63,455 nt of DNA from an uncultured Actinomycetes bacterium (lineage in GTDB: Bacteria > Actinomycetota > Thermoleophilia > RBG-16-64-13). Every line of letters starts with the position of its first letter. Position 1 is the first letter of the stretch. The position numbers and the translations under genes are program-made. The stretch lies in the NCBI GenBank assembly GCA_937148845.1, contig CAKZRW010000067.1:1-63455 (forward strand). The letters run 5' to 3'. Of this stretch, positions 8,701 through 15,828 are shown piece after piece. The notes beneath the pieces were generated by a model. The model worked only from the letters and a program-made list of their open reading frames with translations, made no database searches and was not told the DNA's origin.

Positions 8701-9131
8701 TGATAGCTTCTGCAGCCCACCGCGAGTTCGAGAAGGTCTTCCGGGCCAGAGCCGACACGTCAGAGCTCGCCGCCATCCGCAGGTTCGTGGAGCAGATCGC
8801 CCTGGAAGTAGCCCTGGACGTGGAACGCATCTTCGATTTGAAAGTCGCCGTATCGGAGGCTTGCGCGAACGCCCTTGAACACGCGGGATGTGAGTCAGGT
8901 TGGCTGGAGGTCTGCGCCCGCTGTGAGGGCCACCGGCTCACGTTCATCATCACTGACAGAGGTCTATTCAAACCGCCCTCTGCCGAACGCCGAGAATGTC
9001 CTAACCGCGGCATGGGCCTACCCCTGATGGTTGCGCTGATGGACGAGGTCAGTTTTGCCCGGACCCCCGGGGGAGGCACCCAGGTGAGTCTGTCTGTATT
9101 CCTGGACAAAGACGCCACGCTCTCGCTGTGA
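8697..9131 (+). CDS. RsbW-like anti-sigma factor serine kinase
   Basis: A 144-aa GHKL ATPase. LKVAVSEACANALEHAG is the N box with the conserved Glu and Asn, TDRG the G1 box and NRGMGLPLMVALMDEV the G2 box. Proteins of this family bind a sigma-B/sigma-F-type factor and phosphorylate the STAS partner. The GTG at 8697 overlaps the stop of the STAS gene; ATG at 8700 is equally possible. No sigma factor follows, since the next gene is convergent selD, so the target sigma factor is encoded elsewhere. Confidence 0.9.
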   Translation: MMIASAAHREFEKVFRARADTSELAAIRRFVEQIALEVALDVERIFDLKVAVSEACANALEHAGCESGWLEVCARCEGHRLTFIITDRGLFKPPSAERRECPNRGMGLPLMVALMDEVSFARTPGGGTQVSLSVFLDKDATLSL

Positions 9132-9195
9132 GCGAAGAAGCAGACGCCTTGTCCTAGTCAGCTGCTGGTCGCGGGCCCAAGCGGCCGCCTTCTCT

Positions 9196-10296
9196 TCACC
9201 CCGTGCCACCGTTCCCCTCGCCCTCACGGCCAGCCAAGACGCGCATCATGACCCCGGATTCGTCCGAACGGCCTTCTTCCCAGACCCGCACGCGCCCGAT
9301 GAGGGCAGCCGCCGGGGTGCGGCGAGACTGCAGGGCCTCCACCAGGGCAGCCGTCCGTTCCGGAGGAACGGCGAGAACAAGCCCACCCGAGGTCTGGGCG
9401 TCGGCGCACAGCACACGCTCCCACTCACTCAGGCCGTCGGCGAAGGCAGTCCAGCCGGCGACGAACTCCAGATTGCGCCTGGTGCCGCCCGGGATGATTC
9501 CGGCTTGAGCTAGTTCGCGAGCCCCCGGGAGAACCGGCAACTGATCGAACCATAGCTCGATCCCCACCCGGCTGGCTCGACACAGCTCACTAAGATGCCC
9601 AAGCAGACCGAAGCCGGTGATGTCGGTCACCGCCTTGAGGCCAAACTGGCGAGCCACCTCTGCCGCCGCCCGGTTGAGCTCGGCCATGCACGCAGTGGCT
9701 GCCGCTATGATCTCTGGAGCCGCTTTTTCCTGCTTGATGGCGGTGGCGATGATTCCCGTGCCCAGTGGCTTGGTCAGCACCAGGTGATCGCCAGGGCGAG
9801 CAGCGGCATTGGTCATCTCCTCGCCTGGTCGTAAGAGGCCGGTCACTGCCAGCCCGTACTTAGGCTCAGGGTCGTCGATGGTGTGACCACCGACGATGGT
9901 GGCCCCTGCCCGAGCCGCCATCTCGGCTCCTCCGCGTAGGATTTCCGTTAGGTACTCCAGGGGGAGCACCTCCGACGGAAAGCAGACGATGTTGAGGGCC
10001 GTTACCGGGGTGGCTCCCATGGCGTAGAGGTCGGAGAAGGCGTTGGCGGCAGCGATACGGCCGAAATCGTAGGGATCGTCCACCACCGGCGTGAAGAAGT
10101 CCACCGTCTGTACCAGCGCAAGCTCCTCTGTGAGCTGGTAGACCGCGGCGTCATCCAGAGTGTCGGAGCCCACGAGAAGACGAGGATCTTCGACCCGAGG
10201 GAGACATTCCATCACTTGCCCCAAGACCTTGGGGCCGAGCTTGCAGGCTCAACCAGAGCCGTGCGACAGAGTGGTCAGGCGGGGAACGTCACTCAC
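9196..10296 (-). CDS. selD: Selenide, water dikinase (selenophosphate synthetase), Sec-containing
   Basis: SelD makes selenophosphate from selenide and ATP, the Se donor for selenocysteine tRNA. Body motifs include DDAAVYQL, VDFFTPVVDDPYDFGRIAAA, NAFSDLYAMG and TDITGFGLLGHL. A conventional reading starts at a TTG at 10224 and lacks the catalytic N-terminus. Reading through an in-frame TGA at 10251-10249 gives LSHGSG-U-ACKLGPKVL, which aligns with the E. coli SelD active site SHGAGCGCKISPKVL, so Sec replaces the catalytic Cys (codon 16). The start is then GTG at 10296 with AAGGAGG about 8 nt upstream, giving 366 aa. A SECIS-like hairpin follows the TGA. The host should therefore carry selA, selB and selC. 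Confidence 0.93.
10218..10251 (-). promoter_or_regulatory. Bacterial SECIS-like element in selD
   Basis: The in-frame TGA (10251-10249) is followed 20 nt later by the loop of a perfect hairpin, GCCCCAAG-GT-CTTGGGGC (10235-10218). Its apical AGGTCT matches the apical sequence of the E. coli fdhF SECIS, and the TGA-to-loop spacing is close to the fdhF value. SelB binds such loops to deliver Sec-tRNA. Confidence 0.8.
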
Positions 10297-10479
10297 CGAG
10301 TCTCACCTCCTTCCTGGCGAGGCGCCCAAGCTGCTCCGCGGCGGATTGCCTTAGCGGCGAGCAGCTCTTCACACACCCGCGGCTCCTCACGCGACTACAC
10401 TAGCAGATGCCGGCCCCCGACGAACGTATGCCGCTCCTGGACTGGGCGCTGGGACCAGGTCGAACCGACGTCCAGGCTA

Positions 10480-10508
10480 TTGACTTCTCCTCGCTATTGC
10501 AATAATGT
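10480..10508 (+). promoter_or_regulatory. Promoter of the nur-like/nickel transporter operon, probably leaderless
   Basis: TTGACT (10480-10485), a 17-bp spacer and TAATGT (10503-10508) form a good housekeeping promoter. The start codon at 10519 is only 11 bp past the -10 box and no Shine-Dalgarno site fits between them, so the mRNA is predicted to be leaderless. Confidence 0.7.
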
Positions 10509-10513
10509 TGCAA
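10497..10513. promoter_or_regulatory. Nur-type operator TTGCAA-N5-TTGCAA
   Basis: TTGCAA at 10497-10502 and TTGCAA at 10508-10513 flank five bases that contain most of the -10 box. This equals the Streptomyces Nur box (tTGCaa-N5-ttGCAA). Bound repressor would cover the -10 box and start site, giving autoregulation and nickel-dependent control of the whole operon. Confidence 0.75.
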
Positions 10514-10518
10514 CTGCA

Positions 10519-10944
10519 ATGACTCACCATGCGACTCAGACCCTACTCGAACTGGGTTACCGGATGACCCCCCAGCGCACGCTGGTCTGGGATGTCCTTC
10601 GCCAAAGCGGGGAGCATCTCACCGCCGAGCAGATCTGCGCCCGGGTACAGGAGCAGTTCCCCCACGTCAACATGTCCACCGTGTACCGGACACTGGAGCT
10701 CCTGGTGGAGCTCAATCTGGTCAAAGAGACCTGCCTGGGGCCTTCCCGCCGTTACTACGAGGTAGAAGAAGAAGTACCCCATCACCACCTGGTATGTGAA
10801 CACTGCGGAAAGATCGTCCACATCCACGACGAAGACTTGGGGAACCTGCCCCGACTGCTGGAAAGAGAGCAAGGCTTCGTCGCTGAGGAGCTCACCGTTT
10901 TCGGCCACTGCTTGGACTGTGGAGGTGACCATGCACATCCCTGA
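10519..10944 (+). CDS. Fur-family metalloregulator, probably Nur (nickel uptake regulator)
   Basis: A 141-aa Fur-family repressor. The winged helix includes YRMTPQRTLVWDVLRQSG and NMSTVYRTLELL. The dimerisation domain carries the metal-binding run VPHHHLVCEHCGK, with a second CxxC (CLDC) near the C-terminus and a His-rich tail. The start is ATG at 10519. An upstream extension of the frame is open but antisense to selD. The Nur-type box at its own promoter and the downstream Cbi/Nik transporter favour nickel sensing over iron or zinc, but this is an inference from context. The gene overlaps the transporter gene by 14 nt. Confidence 0.88.
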   Translation: MTHHATQTLLELGYRMTPQRTLVWDVLRQSGEHLTAEQICARVQEQFPHVNMSTVYRTLELLVELNLVKETCLGPSRRYYEVEEEVPHHHLVCEHCGKIVHIHDEDLGNLPRLLEREQGFVAEELTVFGHCLDCGGDHAHP

Positions 10945-11926
10945 CGGCTTCGTCGACATCCCCACTGCCGCGGTGACGGGAGCGCTCTCTCTGGGAGCAG
11001 TAGCCTGGGCGGTGCGCAAGAGTAGCAAGGAGTCGGGCGACCGTACCATCCCGCTCCTAGGCGTCACCGCAGCTTTCATATTCGCGGCGCAGATGCTCAA
11101 TTTCCCCATCGCAGCGGGCACTAGCGGCCACTTCTTGGGGGGGGTGCTGGCCGCTGCGCTGCTCGGGCCATGGATAGGGAGCTTAGCCATAACCATCGTG
11201 GTGGCGGTGCAGGCCCTAGCCATGGCCGACGGAGGCATAACCGCCCTGGGAGCGAACGTACTCAACATGGCCATCATCGGCGTTTGGGCGGGCTACGGGC
11301 TCCTCGTGCTGCTCAAGAAAGCACTGCCCCGCAACCTCATCAGCTATCTTGTGGCCTTGGCCGTGGGCTCCTGGTTCTCCATCGCGCTCGCCGCAGCTGC
11401 CTGTGCAGCGGAGCTCGCCGTGTCAGGTACGATCCCTCTGCGTAACGCACTTCCCGCTATGGTCTCGGTCCACATGGTCATCGGCCTGGGTGAGGCTCTG
11501 ATCACCGTGGCGGTCGCCTCGGCAGTGCTCGCGGCGCGGCCGGACCTGGTCCGCAGCTACGACCTGCCCCGCGAAAGCCTGGCTCGCACAGGCGCCCCTC
11601 GGACCCAACGTCGAGTCCGTTTCTGGTCTTTCGTGGTGAGCCTATTCGTGGTGGCTTTGGCTCTGGCCGTTTTCATCTCCCCCTTCGCCTCGAGCGCCCC
11701 CGACGGTCTGGAGAGTGTAGCTATCAAGCACGGAGCCGAGCAGATGGCGGCGGAGACTCCGGTCTGGCGTTTCTCTCCTCTGCCTGACTACCAGCTACCC
11801 GGCATCGAGAGCGAGACTCTGTCCACAGCCCTGGCTGGATTGATCGGCACGGCCGCCCTGTTCGCCGTGGTCGTACTGGCCGGTCGCGCCTTAGGGCGTC
11901 GTCGCACCGGGCAGCAGGCTGGATAA
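10931..11926 (+). CDS. Nickel/cobalt ECF transporter substrate-binding subunit (CbiM/NikM with fused CbiN-like domain)
   Basis: A 331-aa membrane protein. It begins MHIPDGF, whose N-terminal Met-His metal site is diagnostic of CbiM/NikM. Several TM helices follow with NFPIAAGTSGHFLGG and ALGANVLNMAIIG. A C-terminal PDGLE motif near residue 255, flanked by two TM helices, is a fused CbiN/NikN-type domain. The ATG at 10931 has GGAGGTGACC just upstream and lies inside the end of the regulator gene. The Nur-type operator favours nickel as substrate; cobalt cannot be excluded. Confidence 0.9.
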   Translation: MHIPDGFVDIPTAAVTGALSLGAVAWAVRKSSKESGDRTIPLLGVTAAFIFAAQMLNFPIAAGTSGHFLGGVLAAALLGPWIGSLAITIVVAVQALAMADGGITALGANVLNMAIIGVWAGYGLLVLLKKALPRNLISYLVALAVGSWFSIALAAAACAAELAVSGTIPLRNALPAMVSVHMVIGLGEALITVAVASAVLAARPDLVRSYDLPRESLARTGAPRTQRRVRFWSFVVSLFVVALALAVFISPFASSAPDGLESVAIKHGAEQMAAETPVWRFSPLPDYQLPGIESETLSTALAGLIGTAALFAVVVLAGRALGRRRTGQQAG

Positions 11927-11942
11927 GGCTGGATAAGCGGAG

Positions 11943-12710
11943 ATGACCGTTCCAGGCTCGGCAGTCGGTGGCCTGAACCTGTTGCACCGGCTTGACGCCC
12001 GCGTCAAGATCGTGGGTCTCGTCGGGTTCGCCGTAGTGGTAGTGACCACGCCCCCCCAGGCTGCCTGGGCCTTCGTTCTCTACGCTCTTACTCTCGTCTT
12101 TCTCGCGGCTTTGGCCCGCCTCTCTCCGCTCGCCGTCGGAAAGCGGCTTCTTGTAATCGTGCCTTTCGTGGTCGTGGTAGCCATCTTTCTTCCCTTCTTC
12201 CATCCGGAAGGCCGGGTTCTTGTGGAATGGGGGCCGCTCCGCGTGACCGACCGCGGAGCTCTGATCTTTTGGAATACTGCAGCCAAAGCTGTACTCTCCA
12301 CTTGGGGGATGATAATCCTGGGCCTTACCACCAGCTTCCCCGAGCTGGTGAACGGTCTGAGCGATCTGCGGATGCCGCGCGTCTTCGTGCTCACGCTGAG
12401 TTTTATGCACCGGTACAGCCGCCTGTTCCTGGAAGAGTCCCAAAGCATGCGCCGAGCCATGGCCTCCCGCAATTACAACCCCCGCTGGCTGGGCCAGGTC
12501 CCAGCCTTGGGGAAGATGTTGGGCGCCCTTTTCTTGCGTAGCTACAGCCGGGGCGAAAGAGTCTATGTGGCCATGGTGAGCCGAGGTTACGAGGGCACTT
12601 TTGCGCTCAACGGCAGGCGAAGGCTCCGGGCTACTGACCTCGCCTTCGCGGTCTTTATCTTGGGAGCTGCGGCCGTCATCAGGATCGTGGTAGCCGCGGG
12701 AGGCTTCTGA
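11943..12710 (+). CDS. ECF transporter T component CbiQ/NikQ
   Basis: A 255-aa integral membrane coupling protein of energy-coupling-factor metal importers. It has several TM helices and the two conserved coupling-helix motifs, SMRRAMASRNY and YVAMVSRGYEG (usual A-R-G type motifs), which contact the ATPases. It lies 16 nt after the CbiM gene, and its TGA overlaps the next ATG (TGATG). Many homologues are called CbiQ; the substrate is set by the M subunit. Confidence 0.92.
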   Translation: MTVPGSAVGGLNLLHRLDARVKIVGLVGFAVVVVTTPPQAAWAFVLYALTLVFLAALARLSPLAVGKRLLVIVPFVVVVAIFLPFFHPEGRVLVEWGPLRVTDRGALIFWNTAAKAVLSTWGMIILGLTTSFPELVNGLSDLRMPRVFVLTLSFMHRYSRLFLEESQSMRRAMASRNYNPRWLGQVPALGKMLGALFLRSYSRGERVYVAMVSRGYEGTFALNGRRRLRATDLAFAVFILGAAAVIRIVVAAGGF

Positions 12711-13534
12711 TGTCCCGAGCAGTATCTTCAGGTCCCGTGGCGACCCTGCACGCGGTGTCAGCCGACACGGATGTCCCTGCAGTCCTGGTGCAGGGCCTGA
12801 CCTTCGCCTATCCCGACGGCACGGAGGTGCTGCGCGGCATCGACCTGGTGGTGCAACGAGGCGAGTCGGTCGCTCTGGTCGGTCCCAACGGGGCCGGGAA
12901 GAGCACTTTTCTGCTCCACCTCAACGGGATACTGCAGGGCAGCGGTCGGATCTCTATCTTCGGGCTCGCCGTCGAGACCAAGAACCTGCGCGAGGTCCGC
13001 AGGCGCGTGGGCTTGGTGTTCCAAGACCCCGAAGACCAGCTCTTCTTGGGCACTGTGGGACAGGACGTGGCTTTCGGACCTGCCAACCTGGGGCTGAACG
13101 AAGAAGAGGTCTCTCTTCGGGTGGAGGAAGCGCTCGAAGCAGTGGGGATGCTAGGAAGCGAGGAGAAGTGCAGCCACCACCTCAGTTTCGGGCAGAAGAA
13201 GAGGGTAGCTGTAGCCACGGTTCTTTCCATGCGGCCGGACCTACTCGCTCTAGATGAGCCCACCTCCAACCTAGACCCCAAGTCCCGCCGGCGCCTCGTC
13301 CAGATCCTCGCCGCTCTTCCGGTCACCAAGATCGTGGTGACCCACGACCTCCCCCTCGCCTTCGAGCTTTGCGAGCGCACCGTGATACTGGATGGGGGTC
13401 GCATCGTGGCCGACGGCCCCACAGAGCAGATCCTCCTAGACGAACGGCTTCTAGCCATGCACGATCTGGAGCTGCCTTACCGGTTTGCTCCGCCTACCTC
13501 CCACAGCTGCCGGGCGAGCAGTCGCCCTGGATAG
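12710..13534 (+). CDS. ECF transporter ATP-binding protein CbiO/NikO
   Basis: A 274-aa ABC ATPase. Walker A is GPNGAGKST near residues 60-68, the Q-loop lies in VFQDPEDQLF, the signature is LSFGQKKRVA (a normal variant of LSGGQ in ECF ATPases), Walker B is LLALDEPTSNLD and the switch His is in VVTHDL. It powers nickel/cobalt import with the M and Q subunits. The start overlaps the cbiQ stop by 1 nt. It ends 40 bp before a convergent gene and I see no clear terminator in the gap. Confidence 0.94.
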   Translation: MSRAVSSGPVATLHAVSADTDVPAVLVQGLTFAYPDGTEVLRGIDLVVQRGESVALVGPNGAGKSTFLLHLNGILQGSGRISIFGLAVETKNLREVRRRVGLVFQDPEDQLFLGTVGQDVAFGPANLGLNEEEVSLRVEEALEAVGMLGSEEKCSHHLSFGQKKRVAVATVLSMRPDLLALDEPTSNLDPKSRRRLVQILAALPVTKIVVTHDLPLAFELCERTVILDGGRIVADGPTEQILLDERLLAMHDLELPYRFAPPTSHSCRASSRPG

Positions 13535-13574
13535 ACGTGGTCTTCGGGCCCACCGTGGCCTTCACGGGGGGCAG

Positions 13575-13778
13575 TCAGCTCTCAGGCTGGTCGGCGATCG
13601 GCTCCTTGTAGAGATCGGTCTTGTACATCACGCAATCGGGATTGATACAGAACCAGACCCGGTAGGTGCTGCATTCCCCGTTCGAGCGACTGACCCCGGT
13701 GCCAGTGCGCTCTTCCTCTTCCACGCGGTCCTGCAGAGGCTTCCCGCAGTTGATGCAAGTCTTCACCTGGTCGCTCAT
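13575..13778 (-). CDS. Small cysteine-rich (zinc-ribbon-like) protein
   Basis: A 67-aa protein of unknown function. Two cysteine pairs, CINCGKPL near the N-terminus and CINPDC further on, plus a Cys in NGECSTY, suggest a zinc or Fe-S knuckle. The ATG at 13778 has AAGGAGG 8 nt upstream, which rules out the longer 84-aa reading. It is the last gene of a five-gene co-directional cluster with a flavoprotein, another Cys-rich protein, a methyltransferase and a rhodanese protein. Confidence 0.7.
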   Translation of the reverse strand: MSDQVKTCINCGKPLQDRVEEEERTGTGVSRSNGECSTYRVWFCINPDCVMYKTDLYKEPIADQPES

Positions 13779-13825
13779 CTTGGTCCTCCTTGCCATACCA
13801 AGCTTCGGCCTCCCCCTCTCTTCCT

Positions 13826-14452
13826 TCACCGCGGTTCTGCCAGGCGTCTCCCGATCTCCAGTGCCAAGTCTCGGGCCTCCGGATACTTAAGGATGTCACC
13901 TTTGCGGTCGGTCAAGGGATAGAGAGCTTCCCCCACCGGACTTACTTCGAGCACGTGCCACAGATATCGCACTGTGCGGCGACTCCCTTCGAAGACTTGG
14001 GGCAAGTCCGTGCCGGCACAGCTCAAGAAGGCCCCCCGCCGCGGCCTCCGGCCGGGCTCCAACAGGGGCTGCCGCAGGACGTACTTGAGGCCCCAAAACG
14101 GCTGACAGCGGTCGATCATTATTTTCGGCACCCCCGGCATTCCCATGGCATAGACCGGCGCCGCCAAGACTATGGAGTCGACCGAGCGCAGAAGTGGATA
14201 CAACCTCTGCATGTCGTCCTGTTGGATGCAGTGGCCGTCTTTCAGACAGGCATCGCAGGCTCGGCAACCCCGTAGGTCAAGGTCGCATAGACTCAGCTTG
14301 GTCACTCGGGCGCCGCCATCAGCTGCCGCTGCCAGGCACCAGTCGAGCAGAGTCTCGGTGTTGCCTCCTCGACGAGCACTACCAGCCAGACCCAGGATGG
14401 TTATCGGTGACATAACGTTATCTGCGCGGTCTCGGTCGACTCCCTCACCCAT
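13826..14452 (-). CDS. Iron-sulfur flavoprotein (NADPH-dependent FMN reductase-like)
   Basis: A 208-aa flavodoxin-fold protein. ITILGLAGSARRGGNT is the FMN phosphate-binding loop. The compact cysteine motif GCRACDACLKDGHC (CxxCxxCx5C) is the [4Fe-4S] signature of archaeal and bacterial iron-sulfur flavoproteins, and APVYAMGMPGVPKIMIDR is the usual FMN-side segment. Such proteins pass electrons between FMN and the cluster in anaerobes. The ATG at 14452 has AGGAAGGG upstream; the ATG at 14413 is an alternative start closer to the fold. It sits in the Cys-rich redox cluster. Confidence 0.85.
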   Translation of the reverse strand: MGEGVDRDRADNVMSPITILGLAGSARRGGNTETLLDWCLAAAADGGARVTKLSLCDLDLRGCRACDACLKDGHCIQQDDMQRLYPLLRSVDSIVLAAPVYAMGMPGVPKIMIDRCQPFWGLKYVLRQPLLEPGRRPRRGAFLSCAGTDLPQVFEGSRRTVRYLWHVLEVSPVGEALYPLTDRKGDILKYPEARDLALEIGRRLAEPR

Positions 14453-14521
14453 CCGTTTCCCTTCCTCACCCTCGCCTTTCTTGTCGGCCAGCCGGGGCCT
14501 CCGTCACGCCTTCAGCCCCAG

Positions 14522-14734
14522 CTACTCCGTCACGCCTTCAGCACAGTAGTAGCCCGTCGTCAAGTGGTACTCGCGCCACAAGGCGCAGTCGTCGCATACG
14601 CACCCCCGTCGACGCACCGTGAGCGGGCTCTTGCCTTTGGCACAGTAGAAACCCATGTCATCGTGGTTCTTGGAGGGACACTCCCCGCAGATACATTTGC
14701 CCATATTCTCCGGAGTATCAGCCACCTTTCCCAT
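14522..14734 (-). CDS. DUF2769-like cysteine-rich small protein
   Basis: A 70-aa protein with regularly spaced cysteines: CICGECPS, GFYCAKG, CVCDDCALW and GYYCAEG. This pattern resembles the DUF2769 family of anaerobes, whose role is unknown; it probably binds zinc or an Fe-S cluster. The ATG at 14734 has GGAGGAGG 6 nt upstream. An 18-bp sequence covering its last codons is repeated 26 bp further on, just past the stop (14499-14516 and 14525-14542). It lies between the methyltransferase and flavoprotein genes of the cluster. Confidence 0.7.
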   Translation of the reverse strand: MGKVADTPENMGKCICGECPSKNHDDMGFYCAKGKSPLTVRRRGCVCDDCALWREYHLTTGYYCAEGVTE

Positions 14735-14784
14735 GTCCGCCTCCTCCACATCTTTCGGGTTCGTCGACTAGAAACGACCTTCCC

Positions 14785-15780
14785 TCAAGGTTTACGGCCC
14801 AGAATGAGTTGGGTCTGATTGGTCTCCAGGTCGAGTACCACCACCTCCTCGAAGCCAGCTTCTACCAGCCAGGTCCGAAACTGCTCCTCCGTCCAGACTC
14901 CGCCGTCCTCAGTGGATTGAAGCATGTTCACCGCGAAGATAGCCGCCCGCGGGCTGCGACCCCAGACATATTCCTGGATGGCGATCGTGCCTCCGGGCGC
15001 AGTGATAGCGAAGGCTTCGCGCGTGATCCGAGCCGCCACCAGCGGACTGTAGATGTGATGGACATTACCGAAGTAGACCAGGTCGAAGACACCTGCCGGA
15101 AGGGCCTCGGTGAAGTCCCCACCGACCAGCCTGATGCGCTCAGCGTCAGAGCCCAGATACTCTCGTGCGTGCGGCAGGACTTCCACGCGGTCGAAAAGAG
15201 TCGCCTGCACCCCGTGCAGCGCAAACTCGCGGGCCACATGCCCTACGGCACCCCCGATATCCACCATGGTGCGTATAGGACCGGCGTATTCCAGGCAGCG
15301 CTCGACAATCTCACTCACAATCTCCGGGGCACGCTCCCCCATGGCCTTGACCATGACCGTGCGGTCCTTATGCGCAGGATCCCGGGGAGCGGGTCGCCCA
15401 CTCTTGATGACTGCCGGGAGTTCGAGCCAACCCCTCACCTTCCGTGCCTGGTGGAGGATGCTGTACCGCTCGACGCGCGCTCCCTGCGGGAGGAGATGTT
15501 CTTTGGCCGTGGCGGTCAGGCGGTAGAGCCCTGACCCGGGTAGGTCCGGCCGCCCGCCTGCCTTCTCCTCCTCGACCCGCTCCACCAGCCCTTCGGCCAC
15601 CAGCGCTTCCAGCACAAGGTAGGTGGCACGAGGATCCGCCTCGGCGGCCGCAGCCACTGCGGCTGCCGAGGCGGGTTCTTCACGGGCCAAGGCATCGATC
15701 AACCCAGCGGCCAGAGCTCCCGCTAACAGCAGGAACCGCTCGATCTGCACCCTGTCGATCAGAGACCTCTCGAACGTCAT
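14785..15780 (-). CDS. SAM-dependent methyltransferase (plant-type O-methyltransferase fold)
   Basis: A 331-aa enzyme. The N-terminal ~90 residues form a winged-helix dimerisation domain (AAAVAAAAEADPRATYLVLE). The Rossmann domain carries the SAM motif VDIGGAVGHVAREF near residue 180, an acidic motif (FDRVEV) and DLVYFGNVHHIYS. This is the Methyltransf_2 architecture seen in small-molecule O- and N-methyltransferases such as CrtF. The substrate is unknown. The start is ATG at 15780 after GGGGAGAGG. It follows the rhodanese gene by 48 nt in the five-gene cluster. Confidence 0.85.
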   Translation of the reverse strand: MTFERSLIDRVQIERFLLLAGALAAGLIDALAREEPASAAAVAAAAEADPRATYLVLEALVAEGLVERVEEEKAGGRPDLPGSGLYRLTATAKEHLLPQGARVERYSILHQARKVRGWLELPAVIKSGRPAPRDPAHKDRTVMVKAMGERAPEIVSEIVERCLEYAGPIRTMVDIGGAVGHVAREFALHGVQATLFDRVEVLPHAREYLGSDAERIRLVGGDFTEALPAGVFDLVYFGNVHHIYSPLVAARITREAFAITAPGGTIAIQEYVWGRSPRAAIFAVNMLQSTEDGGVWTEEQFRTWLVEAGFEEVVVLDLETNQTQLILGRKP

Positions 15781-15828
15781 GTCCTCTCCCCGGTCAGGGG
15801 CAGCCACAGCCGGCCGCGCCGACCAGCT

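Noticed and set aside
10219-10518. Upstream extension of the Fur-family frame to 10216
   Set aside because: It is antisense to the selD 5' end and crosses the promoter and operator; no Fur protein has such an extension.
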